From Bacteroidota bacterium (lineage in GTDB: Bacteria > Bacteroidota > Ignavibacteria > UBA10030 > SZUA-254), in NCBI GenBank assembly GCA_036522515.1, contig DATDFQ010000015.1, positions 62,001-126,000 of the forward strand: a stretch of 64,000 nt of DNA, written 5' to 3'. This document shows positions 48,995 through 57,911 of this stretch, piece by piece. Under the pieces are notes generated by a model that was not told where the DNA came from, made no database searches, and saw only the letters and a list, made by a program, of their open reading frames with translations. Every line of letters begins with the position of its first letter. Within the stretch, counting starts at the first letter, position 1. Made by a program: the position numbers and the translations under genes.

Positions 48995-50218
48995 TTATTC
49001 ATATCTGAGCGCCTCCACGGGATCCATCCGCGCCGCCCGGAACGCGGGGAGGAACCCGGACACCACGCCGACGAGAAGCGATACGAGGAGCGAAATGATG
49101 ACGACCGATACCGGCATCGCCGTCGGTAGGATCTGGTTCGCGATCAGGCTGAGCGGGTAGGCGATCACGAGCCCGATCACCCCTCCGATCAGGCAGATCA
49201 GGGCCGACTCGACCAGAAACTGCAGCAGGATCGTCCGCCGGAACGCGCCGATCGCCTTGCGGATGCCGATCTCGCGGGTCCGTTCGGAGACCGAAACATA
49301 CATGATGTTCATAATGCCGATTCCCCCGACGAAGAGGGAGAGTCCGGTGATGAAGAATCCGACGCCGGCGATCACGGCCGTGATCGCTCCGAAGACCTGT
49401 GTGAGCTGCTCCTGCTCGTTGATGTTAAAGTCGTCCTCCTGGAGCGGCGCGAGATGGCGCAATTTTCGCATGATGCCGCGGAGCTCCTCCTTCGCGTCGT
49501 CGATATCGGCGGCCTTCGCCACCCGGACGTTCAGGGTGATATCCCGGTGAGTCCCGAACTGCGTCAGGAACGCGTTGATCGGAACGTAGATCCGGTTGTC
49601 CGATGTGAAGGCGCCGAAGAGGCCCCCCTGCTTCTCGAACACCGCGAGGACCGTATAGGGGAACCCCCCCACTTTGATGGTCTGGCCGATCGGATCGACC
49701 GACGGAAAGAGCGTCTCGGCCACGTTGGCGCCGATCGCGCAGACCGGCCGGCCGCCGTCGGATTCATCCTGCGAGAAAAACCTCCCGTCGATGATGGTGG
49801 TGCCCGAGGCTTCCTGGTACTGGTTGGTCGTCCCCGTCACGAAGGCGCCGAGCATGATCCGCGATCCGTAGCGCGCGTCCTTGGAGGTGCTCGCCGCGGG
49901 AGCGATCGCGTCGATGAGCGTCGCCTGCCGGGCGACGCCGTCGGCGAATTCCACGCGCAGATCCTTCCGGTTACGGTATTTCCACCAGTCGTCCCCGCCG
50001 ACCCAGGGAAATTTCTGGATGTAGAGCACTTTCGATCCGAACGCCGAGGCGCTCTTCTCGAAGGACCGCGTGACCCCCTCGATGGCGGTCGCCATCATCG
50101 TCACCGATACGATCCCGATGACGATGCCGAGGGTGGTGAGAACCGAGCGCATCTTGTTCGCGCGGATCGCGCGAAACGAAATGAGCATGCCCTCTTTGAC
50201 TTCAGTCAGGAAATGCAT
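48995..50218 (-). CDS. MacB-type ABC transporter permease (first)
   Basis: A 407-residue permease with the same plan: first helix about 22-45, MacB_PCD periplasmic domain, then FtsX helices with VSERTREIGIRKAIGAFRRTILLQFLVE. It lies 9 bases after the ATPase gene. Two permeases from one operon suggest a heterodimeric transporter, whereas E. coli MacB is a fused ATPase-permease homodimer. Confidence 0.92.
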   Translation of the reverse strand: MHFLTEVKEGMLISFRAIRANKMRSVLTTLGIVIGIVSVTMMATAIEGVTRSFEKSASAFGSKVLYIQKFPWVGGDDWWKYRNRKDLRVEFADGVARQATLIDAIAPAASTSKDARYGSRIMLGAFVTGTTNQYQEASGTTIIDGRFFSQDESDGGRPVCAIGANVAETLFPSVDPIGQTIKVGGFPYTVLAVFEKQGGLFGAFTSDNRIYVPINAFLTQFGTHRDITLNVRVAKAADIDDAKEELRGIMRKLRHLAPLQEDDFNINEQEQLTQVFGAITAVIAGVGFFITGLSLFVGGIGIMNIMYVSVSERTREIGIRKAIGAFRRTILLQFLVESALICLIGGVIGLVIAYPLSLIANQILPTAMPVSVVIISLLVSLLVGVVSGFLPAFRAARMDPVEALRYE

Positions 50219-50227
50219 GAGGATCCC

Positions 50228-50950
50228 TCAGGCGTTGGACGAGACAATTTTGCGGGCGTCCACCTTGACATCGCTCTCCACCATGCCGTCGCGAACGCGG
50301 ATGATCCTGTGCGCGTGTTCGGCGATCGATTCCTCGTGCGTGACGAGGATGATCGTGTTCCCCTGCCGGTGGAGGTGCTCGAACAGGAGCATGATTTCTT
50401 CGCCGGTTTTCGTGTCCAGGTTCCCCGTCGGCTCGTCCGCGAGCAGAATGGACGGCTTGTTGACCAGCGCCCGGGCGACGGCCACGCGCTGGCGCTGGCC
50501 GCCGGAGAGCTCGTTCGGCTTGTGATGCTGCCGGTCGCCGAGCCCCACATGTTCGAGGGCCTCGCGGGCCAGTCGCTTGCGCTCCGCCGCGGCCACCCCG
50601 CCGTAGATCAGGGGGAGCTCGACGTTATGCAGAGAGTCGGACCGGGCGAGGAGGTTGAACGTCTGGAAGACGAACCCGATCTCCTTGTTCCGGATCTTGG
50701 CGAGCTGGTTGTCGTTCATCTCGCTCACGTTGATTCCGTTGAATTCGTAGAGGCCCGATGTCGGCGTGTCGAGGCACCCGATGATGTTCATGAGCGTCGA
50801 CTTCCCCGAGCCGGACGGTCCCATGATCGCGACGTATTCGTTCTTCACGATCTGGACCGAGACCCCCCGAAGCGCCAGAACCTCTTCGGCGCCCCCCATG
50901 TCGTAGCTCTTCTTGATTTGCTGCAGGTTGATGACGATGTCTTGTGCCAT
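50228..50950 (-). CDS. MacB/LolD-type ABC transporter ATPase
   Basis: A 240-residue ATPase. Walker [16 protein letters not shown], signature [15 protein letters not shown], Walker [13 protein letters not shown] and switch His in [14 protein letters not shown]. It powers the two adjacent FtsX-type permeases. It belongs to the type VII (mechanotransmission) ABC group together with MacA and TolC homologues upstream. Confidence 0.95.
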   Translation of the reverse strand: MAQDIVINLQQIKKSYDMGGAEEVLALRGVSVQIVKNEYVAIMGPSGSGKSTLMNIIGCLDTPTSGLYEFNGINVSEMNDNQLAKIRNKEIGFVFQTFNLLARSDSLHNVELPLIYGGVAAAERKRLAREALEHVGLGDRQHHKPNELSGGQRQRVAVARALVNKPSILLADEPTGNLDTKTGEEIMLLFEHLHRQGNTIILVTHEESIAEHAHRIIRVRDGMVESDVKVDARKIVSSNA

Positions 50951-50977
50951 GATTGCTCCGAGTAATTGAAAAGAGCC

Positions 50978-52231
50978 TTACTTCGCGCCGGGGGTCGGGG
51001 ACTTCTTCTTGTTGTTGTCGACCTTGACCTTGACGCCGTCTTCCAGCTCGCGGTTGATGGCCTTATAGCTTCCGGAAACGACTTCCTTCCCTTCCGCGAG
51101 ACCCGAGACGATCTCGGTGTAGGAATCGTCCGAGATTCCACGCTTCACGCCGATGGTTTTCGCGTTGCTGTTGTCCACCACGAAGACGACTTCCTGCGGC
51201 TTTTCGTTCTTCTGCTGCTTGATCTTGGAATCGTTGGCGGCGAGCTGGTCGGACTCCGAAGGCTCCATCTTCTCCTTGTCCTTCTTATCGGACCGGATCG
51301 TGACGCTCTGGATCGGGACGGCGAGCACGTTGCTCTTGGTCTCCGTCTCGATCGTGGCCGTCTCCGACATACCGGGCCGCAGAACGACGTCCTTGTCGGT
51401 GATGCGGAGCTTCACCTCGAAATTCGTGACCTCTTCCTGCGTGCCGAGGCCCTTGGTCTTTGCGGAATTGCCGATCTCATAGACGACCCCCGTCAGCTTC
51501 CGGTCCGGGAGCGCGTCCACCGAAATCCGCGCCGTATCCCCGATCGAGATCAGCACGATGTCGTTCTCTCCGACATCGACGCGCGCCTCCATGCGCGAGA
51601 GGTCGGCCACGGTCATCACCTCGGTTCCCTGAAACTGGCTCGTCCCGAGCACCCGCTCGCCCAGCTCGACCTTCAGGCCGCTGATCGTCCCGTCCATCGG
51701 GGAGTAGATCGTGGTCTTGCGGAGGCTCTCCTGCGCCTGCTTCAGCGCGGCGTCCGCCTGGTCGTATTGCGATTTCGCCACCTGGTACCCGGTGCTGGCC
51801 GCCTCGAGCTCGGAGGTCGAGATCAGCCCCTTCTTGGAGAGGTCGCTCGCCCGCTTGTTCTGAGACTCGCTTTGCACGAGGCTGGCTTTCGCCGAACTGA
51901 GCTGCGCGCTCGCGCGATCCCGCTCGGCGAGATAGATGTCGGGTTTGATCTTCATCAGGAGATCGCCCTTCTTCACTTTCATTCCTTCCTTCACCGGAAG
52001 CTCGATGATCTCGCCGCTCACCTCGGGCGTGATCACGACCTGGACCTCGGGATTGATCTTCCCGGTCGCGGTCACGGTCTGCGTGATGGTCCGCCTCACG
52101 ACCTTCTCCGTCTCGACGGAGATGACCACCTCTTTCTTGCTTCCCATGATCACGAGCAGGGTCAGCACGATCACGAGAGCGCCGATGATCGAGAAGATGA
52201 TGAGTTTCTTTCGCGACTTTATGTTTGCCAT
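50978..52231 (-). CDS. MacA/HlyD-type periplasmic adaptor subunit
   Basis: A 417-residue protein with one N-terminal membrane helix (about 10-28), then a lipoyl-like half (VTATGKINPEVQVVITPEVSGEI), an alpha-hairpin rich in Ser, Ala and Lys (about 100-170), and the second lipoyl half DGTISGLKVELGERV, followed by beta-barrel and membrane-proximal domains. It bridges the ABC permease to the TolC-like outer-membrane channel. Gap of 26 bases to tolC upstream and 27 to the ATPase. Confidence 0.92.
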   Translation of the reverse strand: MANIKSRKKLIIFSIIGALVIVLTLLVIMGSKKEVVISVETEKVVRRTITQTVTATGKINPEVQVVITPEVSGEIIELPVKEGMKVKKGDLLMKIKPDIYLAERDRASAQLSSAKASLVQSESQNKRASDLSKKGLISTSELEAASTGYQVAKSQYDQADAALKQAQESLRKTTIYSPMDGTISGLKVELGERVLGTSQFQGTEVMTVADLSRMEARVDVGENDIVLISIGDTARISVDALPDRKLTGVVYEIGNSAKTKGLGTQEEVTNFEVKLRITDKDVVLRPGMSETATIETETKSNVLAVPIQSVTIRSDKKDKEKMEPSESDQLAANDSKIKQQKNEKPQEVVFVVDNSNAKTIGVKRGISDDSYTEIVSGLAEGKEVVSGSYKAINRELEDGVKVKVDNNKKKSPTPGAK

Positions 52232-52257
52232 TTGAAATCCCTTCTGAAGGACGACTG

Positions 52258-53625
52258 TTACTTGGAGAGCGTTCCGAGGGCGTACTCAGCCTGCTTTTTC
52301 GACAGGAGATAGCCGACCACGGCGTTAACTTTGTTGCTCAGCGCCGTGGTATAGTTCGCCGTGGCGACGAGCAGGTCCAGGAGCGTTCCCGCCCCCAGGT
52401 TATACTTTTCCTCCGCGATCTTTCTGTCCATCTCCGCGGACACGACGCTCGACTGCGTCACCGAAACCTGCTTTTCGGACGACTCCAGGTCCAGCAGCGC
52501 CTTCCGCACGTCGACCCTCACCTGCCGGAGATCCTGCTTGACCTGTTCGTTCGCGTTCCGTTTCTGCACCTGCGCCTGCTCGACCTGGTTCTGCGTCGAG
52601 AAGCCGCTGAAAATCGGGAGGTTGATATTGAAGCCGAAATAGAGATTCCGGTTGTCGGTCAGGTTGCTCAGCTCCGTGTTGTTGTAGCCGTAGGAGCCGT
52701 TCAGGCTCACCGTCGGCAGGTACCCGGCGCGGGCCATGGTGACCGAAGCGTCGGCGGTGTTCAGGTTCTCCACCGCGGCCAGGTAGTCGGGCCGCTTTTC
52801 GATCGCCGACTTGCAGAGCTCGTCGAAGTTCGCATACCGCGCGTTGAGCTGCGCGAATTCCGTCGTGTCGATGCTGTCCGGGATTCCGGTGAAATCAAAT
52901 TTGTACTCCTGATTGAAGTCGATCCCCAGGAACGCGATCAGGTCCGCCTTCGCCTTCTCATGGTTGCTCTGCGCCTGGATCAGGGCGAGCTCGTCCGACC
53001 CGACCTGGACTTTCTGCCGGTAAACGTCCGCCACCGCGACCGCCCCGACCTTGTTCGATTCGACGATCCGCTCGAGCTGCCGCTCGCCGCTCTTGAGATT
53101 ATCCTCGTTCACCTTCAGGAGCTGGAACGTCTGGACGACCCCGAGATAGAGCTGGTGAGTCTGATAGATCGCCGCCTGCTCGGTGCGGCTGAGGTTGTAG
53201 TCGGACGAGGCCGCGGCATACTGGGCGCGGCTCACGTTCGACGAATTGGCGAATCCGTTGAACAGGACGACCTGGCTCGAGATCCCGCTGCTGAAGGAAT
53301 TACTCGCGCGAAAGCCTGTTCCTCCCCCCACCGAGATCGGGATTCCCTGATAGAAGACCACGCCCGCCTCCTGGGTGCTCCAGGTCTGGGAGCGTGAAAA
53401 GCTCCCGGAAAGATCGAGGCTCGGGAGCATCGCCCCGACCGCGGCCTGCCTGGCCGACTGCGACGCCTCGACGGAATTGCGGGCCTGGATGACCGAAATG
53501 TTGTGCTCGACCGCCATATCGATTGCGCTCTGAAGCGTGATGGTTTTCGAATCCTGCCCCGGCGACGCCGTTCGGCAGGTCATGGTCAATACTATAAGAA
53601 AGGCGAGAGCGGAAACCTGTTTCAT
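52258..53625 (-). CDS. tolC: TolC-family outer-membrane efflux protein
   Basis: A 455-residue protein from ATG 53625 (MKQVSALAFLIVL), with AGGAG at good spacing upstream; the longer open frame is not used. A signal peptide of about 22 residues is followed by two OEP repeats with long coiled alpha-helical segments (QARNSVEASQSARQAAVGAM; LLDLLVATANYTTALSNKVN). It forms the trimeric exit duct of the efflux system. First gene of the operon. A hairpin and a tandem repeat lie just upstream. Confidence 0.9.
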   Translation of the reverse strand: MKQVSALAFLIVLTMTCRTASPGQDSKTITLQSAIDMAVEHNISVIQARNSVEASQSARQAAVGAMLPSLDLSGSFSRSQTWSTQEAGVVFYQGIPISVGGGTGFRASNSFSSGISSQVVLFNGFANSSNVSRAQYAAASSDYNLSRTEQAAIYQTHQLYLGVVQTFQLLKVNEDNLKSGERQLERIVESNKVGAVAVADVYRQKVQVGSDELALIQAQSNHEKAKADLIAFLGIDFNQEYKFDFTGIPDSIDTTEFAQLNARYANFDELCKSAIEKRPDYLAAVENLNTADASVTMARAGYLPTVSLNGSYGYNNTELSNLTDNRNLYFGFNINLPIFSGFSTQNQVEQAQVQKRNANEQVKQDLRQVRVDVRKALLDLESSEKQVSVTQSSVVSAEMDRKIAEEKYNLGAGTLLDLLVATANYTTALSNKVNAVVGYLLSKKQAEYALGTLSK

Positions 53626-53659
53626 CGCGTGAACTCCTGTGATTCGGTGGTTAAGTGGC

Positions 53660-53689
53660 AAGAGGGGATCCCACAGCATTACCCCTCTT
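53660..53689. promoter_or_regulatory. Inverted repeat upstream of tolC
   Basis: AAGAGGGG (53660-53667) and CCCCTCTT (53682-53689), 14-base loop, 35 bases before the tolC ATG. Could be a leader hairpin or an operator for the efflux operon. No T-tract. Confidence 0.5.
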
Positions 53690-53712
53690 AACGAAAAGCG
53701 GTGGTAAAAGTT

Positions 53713-53732
53713 GCAGAGGTTGGCAGAGGTTG
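53713..53732. repeat. Tandem direct repeat GCAGAGGTTG x2
   Basis: Two exact 10-base units in tandem (53713-53722, 53723-53732) between the cca stop and tolC. A 10-base period places both units on one face of the helix, as for some regulator sites. Confidence 0.6.
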
Positions 53733-53740
53733 ATTGCAGT

Positions 53741-55183
53741 TCAGCCCGTGCCCTGAAGGACCTGATCCTTGATCGCCAGGAGGTAGGCCAGAGCTGCATC
53801 GTGCTCGTTCGGAATCTCACCCTCGAGAATCGCCTCCTCTATCCGTTTCTTGAGGATTCCCACGACCGGACCCGGTTCGAGGCCGCAAACGCTCATAATC
53901 TCTTCGCCGCGCACGGGAGGCTGCCAGTTGCGGAGACGGTCTTTCTCCTCTACCTCGCGCATTTTCTCCATCACAATATCGTAATTTCTCAGGTACCGGG
54001 CAACTCTCCCGGGGTTCTGGGAAGTGATATCGGCGCGGCAGAGCGTCATCAGGTCGTCGATCAACTCGCGCGCCTCAAAAAGGAGCCTTCGCACGGCGGA
54101 ATCGGTCACTTCCTCGCTCACCAGGACCATCGGCCGGAGGTGCAAACGGACGAGCCGTTCGACGTACGGCAGTTTGTCGAGGGGAAGCTTCATCCTCCGG
54201 AAGACCGTTTTCATCATCCTGGCGCCCAGCTCCTCGTGCCCGTGGAACGTCCAGCCGGTCCCCTCCTTGAAGGCCTTGGTCCGCGGTTTTGCGATGTCGT
54301 GCACGAGCGCGGTGAACCGGAGCCAGACGTCCCCGGTGTTCTCCGAGATGTTATCGACCACCTTGAGCGTGTGAAGGAAGACATCCTTGTGGTGGTAATC
54401 CTTCCGCTGCTCCGTCCCGACAAGATCGACGAGCTCGGGAAAGACATGTTTGTCGAGCCCGGTATCGTGGAGGAGCTTGAGCCCGACGGAAGGTTTCTTC
54501 GACCGGAGTATCTTCAGGAACTCGTCCGTCACCCTCTCCTGGGAAACGATCGTAATCCGGCCCGCGTTGCGCACGATGGACTCAAGCGCCGGGGGGTCGA
54601 TCGCAAAATCGAGCTGCGACGCGAAGCGGATCGCGCGCATCATGCGGAGGGGATCGTCGTCGAAGGTGCGATCGGGCGCGAGCGGAGTCCGGATGACCTT
54701 CCGGGCGATGTCGGAGACGCCGTCGAACGGGTCGACCATCTCTCCCCGCCTCTCCCGGTTGAGCGACACGGCGATCGCGTTGACGCTGAAGTCCCTCCGG
54801 GCGAGGTCGCTGGCAAGCGACGCCCGTTTCACCGCCGGCTTTCGCGACGAAGCTTCGTACGACTCTTCGCGCGCCGAAACGAATTCGAGCTTCCGCTCCT
54901 CGAACGGGATCATCGCCGTCCCGAACTTCTCAAATGCGACCACCTGGCGCCCGCCCGATTTCCGGGCGAACAATTTTGCAAACCCTATGCCGTCCCCGAT
55001 GACGAGAAGATCGGCGTCGGAGACGGCCCTCTCCAGAAGCTTGTCCCGCACGTATCCCCCCACCACATAAAGTTCGATCCCCTCTTCGTCGGCGATACGG
55101 CCGGCGTCGAGGAGCATCGGATCGTCGATGAGGACCTGCTTCGGCTGATCCGGATTCCCGGGCGGTATGGATGTTCCGGCCAT
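53741..55183 (-). CDS. cca: CCA-adding tRNA nucleotidyltransferase with HD domain
   Basis: A 480-residue class II nucleotidyltransferase. The head domain has VVGGYVRDKLLERAVSDADLL with the catalytic Asp pair. FVSAREESYEASSRKP and SLASDLARRDFSVNAIAV are neck and ATP/CTP selection motifs. The second half carries an HD domain (ALVHDIAKPRTK; LVRLHLRPMVL). It matches the Bacteroidota CCA-adding enzymes. The tRNA-Pro in this window lacks encoded CCA, which fits this need. Poly(A) polymerase activity cannot be excluded. It lies 4 bases after the oxidoreductase gene. Confidence 0.92.
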   Translation of the reverse strand: MAGTSIPPGNPDQPKQVLIDDPMLLDAGRIADEEGIELYVVGGYVRDKLLERAVSDADLLVIGDGIGFAKLFARKSGGRQVVAFEKFGTAMIPFEERKLEFVSAREESYEASSRKPAVKRASLASDLARRDFSVNAIAVSLNRERRGEMVDPFDGVSDIARKVIRTPLAPDRTFDDDPLRMMRAIRFASQLDFAIDPPALESIVRNAGRITIVSQERVTDEFLKILRSKKPSVGLKLLHDTGLDKHVFPELVDLVGTEQRKDYHHKDVFLHTLKVVDNISENTGDVWLRFTALVHDIAKPRTKAFKEGTGWTFHGHEELGARMMKTVFRRMKLPLDKLPYVERLVRLHLRPMVLVSEEVTDSAVRRLLFEARELIDDLMTLCRADITSQNPGRVARYLRNYDIVMEKMREVEEKDRLRNWQPPVRGEEIMSVCGLEPGPVVGILKKRIEEAILEGEIPNEHDAALAYLLAIKDQVLQGTG

Positions 55184-55187
55184 GGCT

Positions 55188-56183
55188 TCAGAGCGTCAGC
55201 GGTTGCCCCTGGATGCGTATCATGATGTCGTGCGCGAGCTGCAACGCCCGCAGGCCCTCTTCCCCGGTGACGGCCGGTTCCTCGTCGCGCTGGACGGCGC
55301 GGATGAACCGCTCCAGTTCGTGCTGAAGGGCGTTGACCTCCTTCACCTCCGGCTGCTCGTACACGATTTTTCTCTTGACCGCGCCCGACTCGATTTCGCC
55401 GAGCAGGAGCGTGTTGTTCCCTTCCTCCGCGTCGCCGTCGTTCCGAAGACGGAACACCTCCGCCGCGCCCTCGGAGAAATCGATCGAGATATATGCGTCT
55501 TTCTGGAAGAGGCGCATTTTCCGCATTTTTTTCTGGGAAATCCTGCTCGCCGTTACGTTCGCCACGCAGCCGTTCTCGAACCGGATGCGGGCGTTGGCGA
55601 TGTCGATCGTATCGGAGACCACCGCGACGCCGTTGGCTTCAATCTCCGCCACCGGGGAGCGCACCAGGCTCACGATGATGTCGATGTCGTGGATCATGAG
55701 ATCGAGCACGACGGCCACGTCGGTGCCCCGGGGGTTGAACTGCGCGAGCCTGTGTGATTCGATGAACATCGGCGCCAGACGGTACTTCTCCAGCGCCAGG
55801 AGCGCCGGATTGAACCGCTCGATATGCCCCACCTGAAGCTTGAGGTTCTTCGCCCGCGCGAGGTCCACCAGCGTCCGAGCCTGCGCGACTGTGGTGGTCA
55901 TCGGTTTCTCGACGAAGAGATGGACTCCCGCATCGACCGCCCGGCGGGCGAGTTCAAAATGCTCGCTCGTCGGAGCGGCGATGATGACAGCTTCGACGGA
56001 CCCGAGGAGTTCGCCGGGAGTCCCGAAGGACGCGGCGCCCGTTTCGGCGGCGATCGCGTCGGCCCTGGACCGGTCGGCATCCAGCACCCCCACCAGGAGC
56101 GCCTCGGGGATCCCGGAGAGCATCTTCGCGTGGAGGGACCCGAGGTGCCCGACTCCGATGACGCCCACCCGCAGACGGCTCAT
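55188..56183 (-). CDS. Gfo/Idh/MocA-family oxidoreductase
   Basis: A 331-residue protein. NAD(P)-binding Rossmann fold GVIGVGHLGSLHAKML, AAPTSEHFELARRAVDAG, conserved EKP in LFVEKPMTTTVAQA. The C-terminal domain has VLDLMIHDIDIIVSLV, the usual substrate-site histidine region. It oxidises or reduces a sugar or sugar nucleotide. Such genes often serve surface glycan synthesis, in line with the upstream GT-C gene it overlaps by four bases. Confidence 0.9.
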   Translation of the reverse strand: MSRLRVGVIGVGHLGSLHAKMLSGIPEALLVGVLDADRSRADAIAAETGAASFGTPGELLGSVEAVIIAAPTSEHFELARRAVDAGVHLFVEKPMTTTVAQARTLVDLARAKNLKLQVGHIERFNPALLALEKYRLAPMFIESHRLAQFNPRGTDVAVVLDLMIHDIDIIVSLVRSPVAEIEANGVAVVSDTIDIANARIRFENGCVANVTASRISQKKMRKMRLFQKDAYISIDFSEGAAEVFRLRNDGDAEEGNNTLLLGEIESGAVKRKIVYEQPEVKEVNALQHELERFIRAVQRDEEPAVTGEEGLRALQLAHDIMIRIQGQPLTL

Positions 56184-57730
56184 TGCCCCGCCTCCGGTGC
56201 TTTCCCTGCGGGGACGGCGTGGCGAACGCGGTAGACCGTGAAATAATTCGTTCTCGGGTCGTTGAGACTCATGTTCGGAAACGGCTTCGAGAGGACCGGG
56301 ACGAGGTCAGAGTCGGATTTCAGCTCTTCGGGATCCGGGGCCCGGTGCACCACATATTCCGGGGCGCAGCACGCTTCGTAGAGCTTGCGCTCAATAATCT
56401 CATTCGGCTTGAGGCCCCGGTGAATCAACGGGAGAAGCGCGGGAGAGACCAGCCCCGCCGCGTCACACACCTTCCGGCCGGAGAAGTATCCGATCGCCCC
56501 GATGTCGCCGGTGACGACGGTCGAGCCCGGCGGCGTGCTCTCGTTGATCCACCGGCCGATGGGGATCAGGCAGCTCTCCATCCCCTCCTCGAACGCCTCG
56601 ATTCCGGGAAGGACGTACCGGTGATAGACGATCTGGTTTTGAAGCATGATCAGGGCGGTCAGAACGATCACCCCGGCGCTGGCGCCCCGCCGCCACGGGG
56701 AGGCCGCGAGGAGTTCGTAGAGAAAGAAGAAGGCGTAGATCGTTATCAAGGGCGACGTCATCAGGAGGTATCGCGACACCACGTTCGTTCCGCTCACGAC
56801 GTACAGGAGGAGAAGTCCGGCGACCCACACGATTCCGGGAAGGGATTGACGCGAGACATACTCCGCCCGCCCGGCATCCCGGCCGGCGTCCGCCCCGCGC
56901 CGGAATCGCATGAAGAGGAGGAATCCCGCCCCCAGGAACACGAGCACCGCGACTGCATCCGCGGCGAGGAGAGTCTTGACGGCGTCGGAGAAGGTGGCAA
57001 GAAGATCTCCCGGCGAAAGATTCCACCCCGCCTTTCCGAGGGCGGTGTTCGGAACCGGCGTTCCAAAGACGGAGGAGGCATAGAGCAGCCAGGGAAGAAT
57101 CAGCGCCCCGTAGATCAGAAGAACGGAAAGCGCTATTTTTAGGGCGCGCCTCCTGTTGTGAGAATTGAAGAGGACGTCCGCGGCGATCACTCCCGCCAGG
57201 AGCCCTCCCTCGGGCCGCGTCAGGGTGAGAAGCCCGGCGAAGACGACCGAAAGGAAATACTCGTTTCTCAGGCAAAAGAGGAGCGTTGCCAGCGTGAGAA
57301 GAACGGAGAGCGAGGTCTCCATCCCGGAGCCGGACCAGCGGAGAAACCACGCGTTGACGGAGAAGGCCACCGTCGCGGAGAGGGCGACCCCCACGTCCCG
57401 TATGATTTCGAAGGCCAGGAGGTAGACCGCCATGAGCGCGAGGCTCGCAAACACGAGGTCGATCGCTTTCGCCGCGACATAGAAATCGACCCCCATTTTC
57501 CCGCCAAGGGCGATGATGAACATCCAGAGAGGGCTCGTGATCCCGTACGTCTGCTCGCCGGCGTTGAACGAAATTCCGTTTCCCTGCGTGACGTTTTTGG
57601 CGAACTGCAGATAGATATAGGTGTCGTCCGGCGTGTAGGGAAAGTGGAGGCTGGCCGTGCCGTAAAAGAGCAGAACGATGAGGGGCAGGCTGATCAGCAG
57701 CAGAGTCCGGTGCGGGCGTTCCTCGTTCAA
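56180..57730 (-). CDS. GT-C-type polytopic membrane glycosyltransferase candidate
   Basis: A 516-residue protein with about ten to twelve transmembrane helices. A periplasmic first loop with acidic TPDDTYIYLQFAKNV after helix 1 is typical of GT39/ArnT- and arabinofuranosyltransferase-like GT-C enzymes. SGSGMETSLSVLL and LLTLTRPEGG follow family practice. It probably transfers a sugar from a polyprenyl carrier in the periplasm. Start is a TTG (57730) whose bases overlap the TGA of a 22-codon upstream ORF, pointing to coupled reinitiation. Confidence 0.82.
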   Translation of the reverse strand: MNEERPHRTLLLISLPLIVLLFYGTASLHFPYTPDDTYIYLQFAKNVTQGNGISFNAGEQTYGITSPLWMFIIALGGKMGVDFYVAAKAIDLVFASLALMAVYLLAFEIIRDVGVALSATVAFSVNAWFLRWSGSGMETSLSVLLTLATLLFCLRNEYFLSVVFAGLLTLTRPEGGLLAGVIAADVLFNSHNRRRALKIALSVLLIYGALILPWLLYASSVFGTPVPNTALGKAGWNLSPGDLLATFSDAVKTLLAADAVAVLVFLGAGFLLFMRFRRGADAGRDAGRAEYVSRQSLPGIVWVAGLLLLYVVSGTNVVSRYLLMTSPLITIYAFFFLYELLAASPWRRGASAGVIVLTALIMLQNQIVYHRYVLPGIEAFEEGMESCLIPIGRWINESTPPGSTVVTGDIGAIGYFSGRKVCDAAGLVSPALLPLIHRGLKPNEIIERKLYEACCAPEYVVHRAPDPEELKSDSDLVPVLSKPFPNMSLNDPRTNYFTVYRVRHAVPAGKAPEAGQ

Positions 57731-57792
57731 CTTCGACGGTCCCCGATCTCCGTGCCGTCAAGATTGAAGATTATGCAGGAGATTCGTTTCAT
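57727..57792 (-). CDS. 22-codon leader ORF coupled to the GT-C gene
   Basis: ATG at 57792, TGA at 57729-57727, product MKRISCIIFNLDGTEIGDRR plus a final Ser. Its stop overlaps the TTG start of the GT-C gene (TTGA). The ATG lies eight bases after a predicted -10 box, so the message would start at this codon. The CIIFNLDGTEI segment resembles HAD motif I (FDLDGT), so it may be a relic or chance. It could set translation of the downstream gene. Confidence 0.4.
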   Translation of the reverse strand: MKRISCIIFNLDGTEIGDRRS

Positions 57793-57799
57793 GCGCCAA

Positions 57800-57827
57800 A
57801 ATATACCAAAAATCGCGGGACATTCAA
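57800..57827 (-). promoter_or_regulatory. Predicted promoter for GT-C / oxidoreductase / cca operon
   Basis: On the minus strand TTGAAT (57827-57822), 16-base spacer, TATATT (57805-57800). The transcript start would coincide with the ATG of the leader ORF. Confidence 0.55.
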
Positions 57828-57840
57828 AGGCACGGAGGGT

Positions 57841-57870
57841 TTTCTCTTTACGCCCGATTTTTGTATATTC
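57841..57870 (+). promoter_or_regulatory. Weak predicted promoter for the aldolase gene
   Basis: TATATT -10 at 57865-57870 with a poor -35 (TTTTCT, 57841-57846, 18-base spacer). About 40 bases before the ATG and divergent from the GT-C promoter. Confidence 0.35.
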
Positions 57871-57911
57871 GCTCATTCTTTTCAGCCACCCTCAGACCAT
57901 AGGAACACAAC

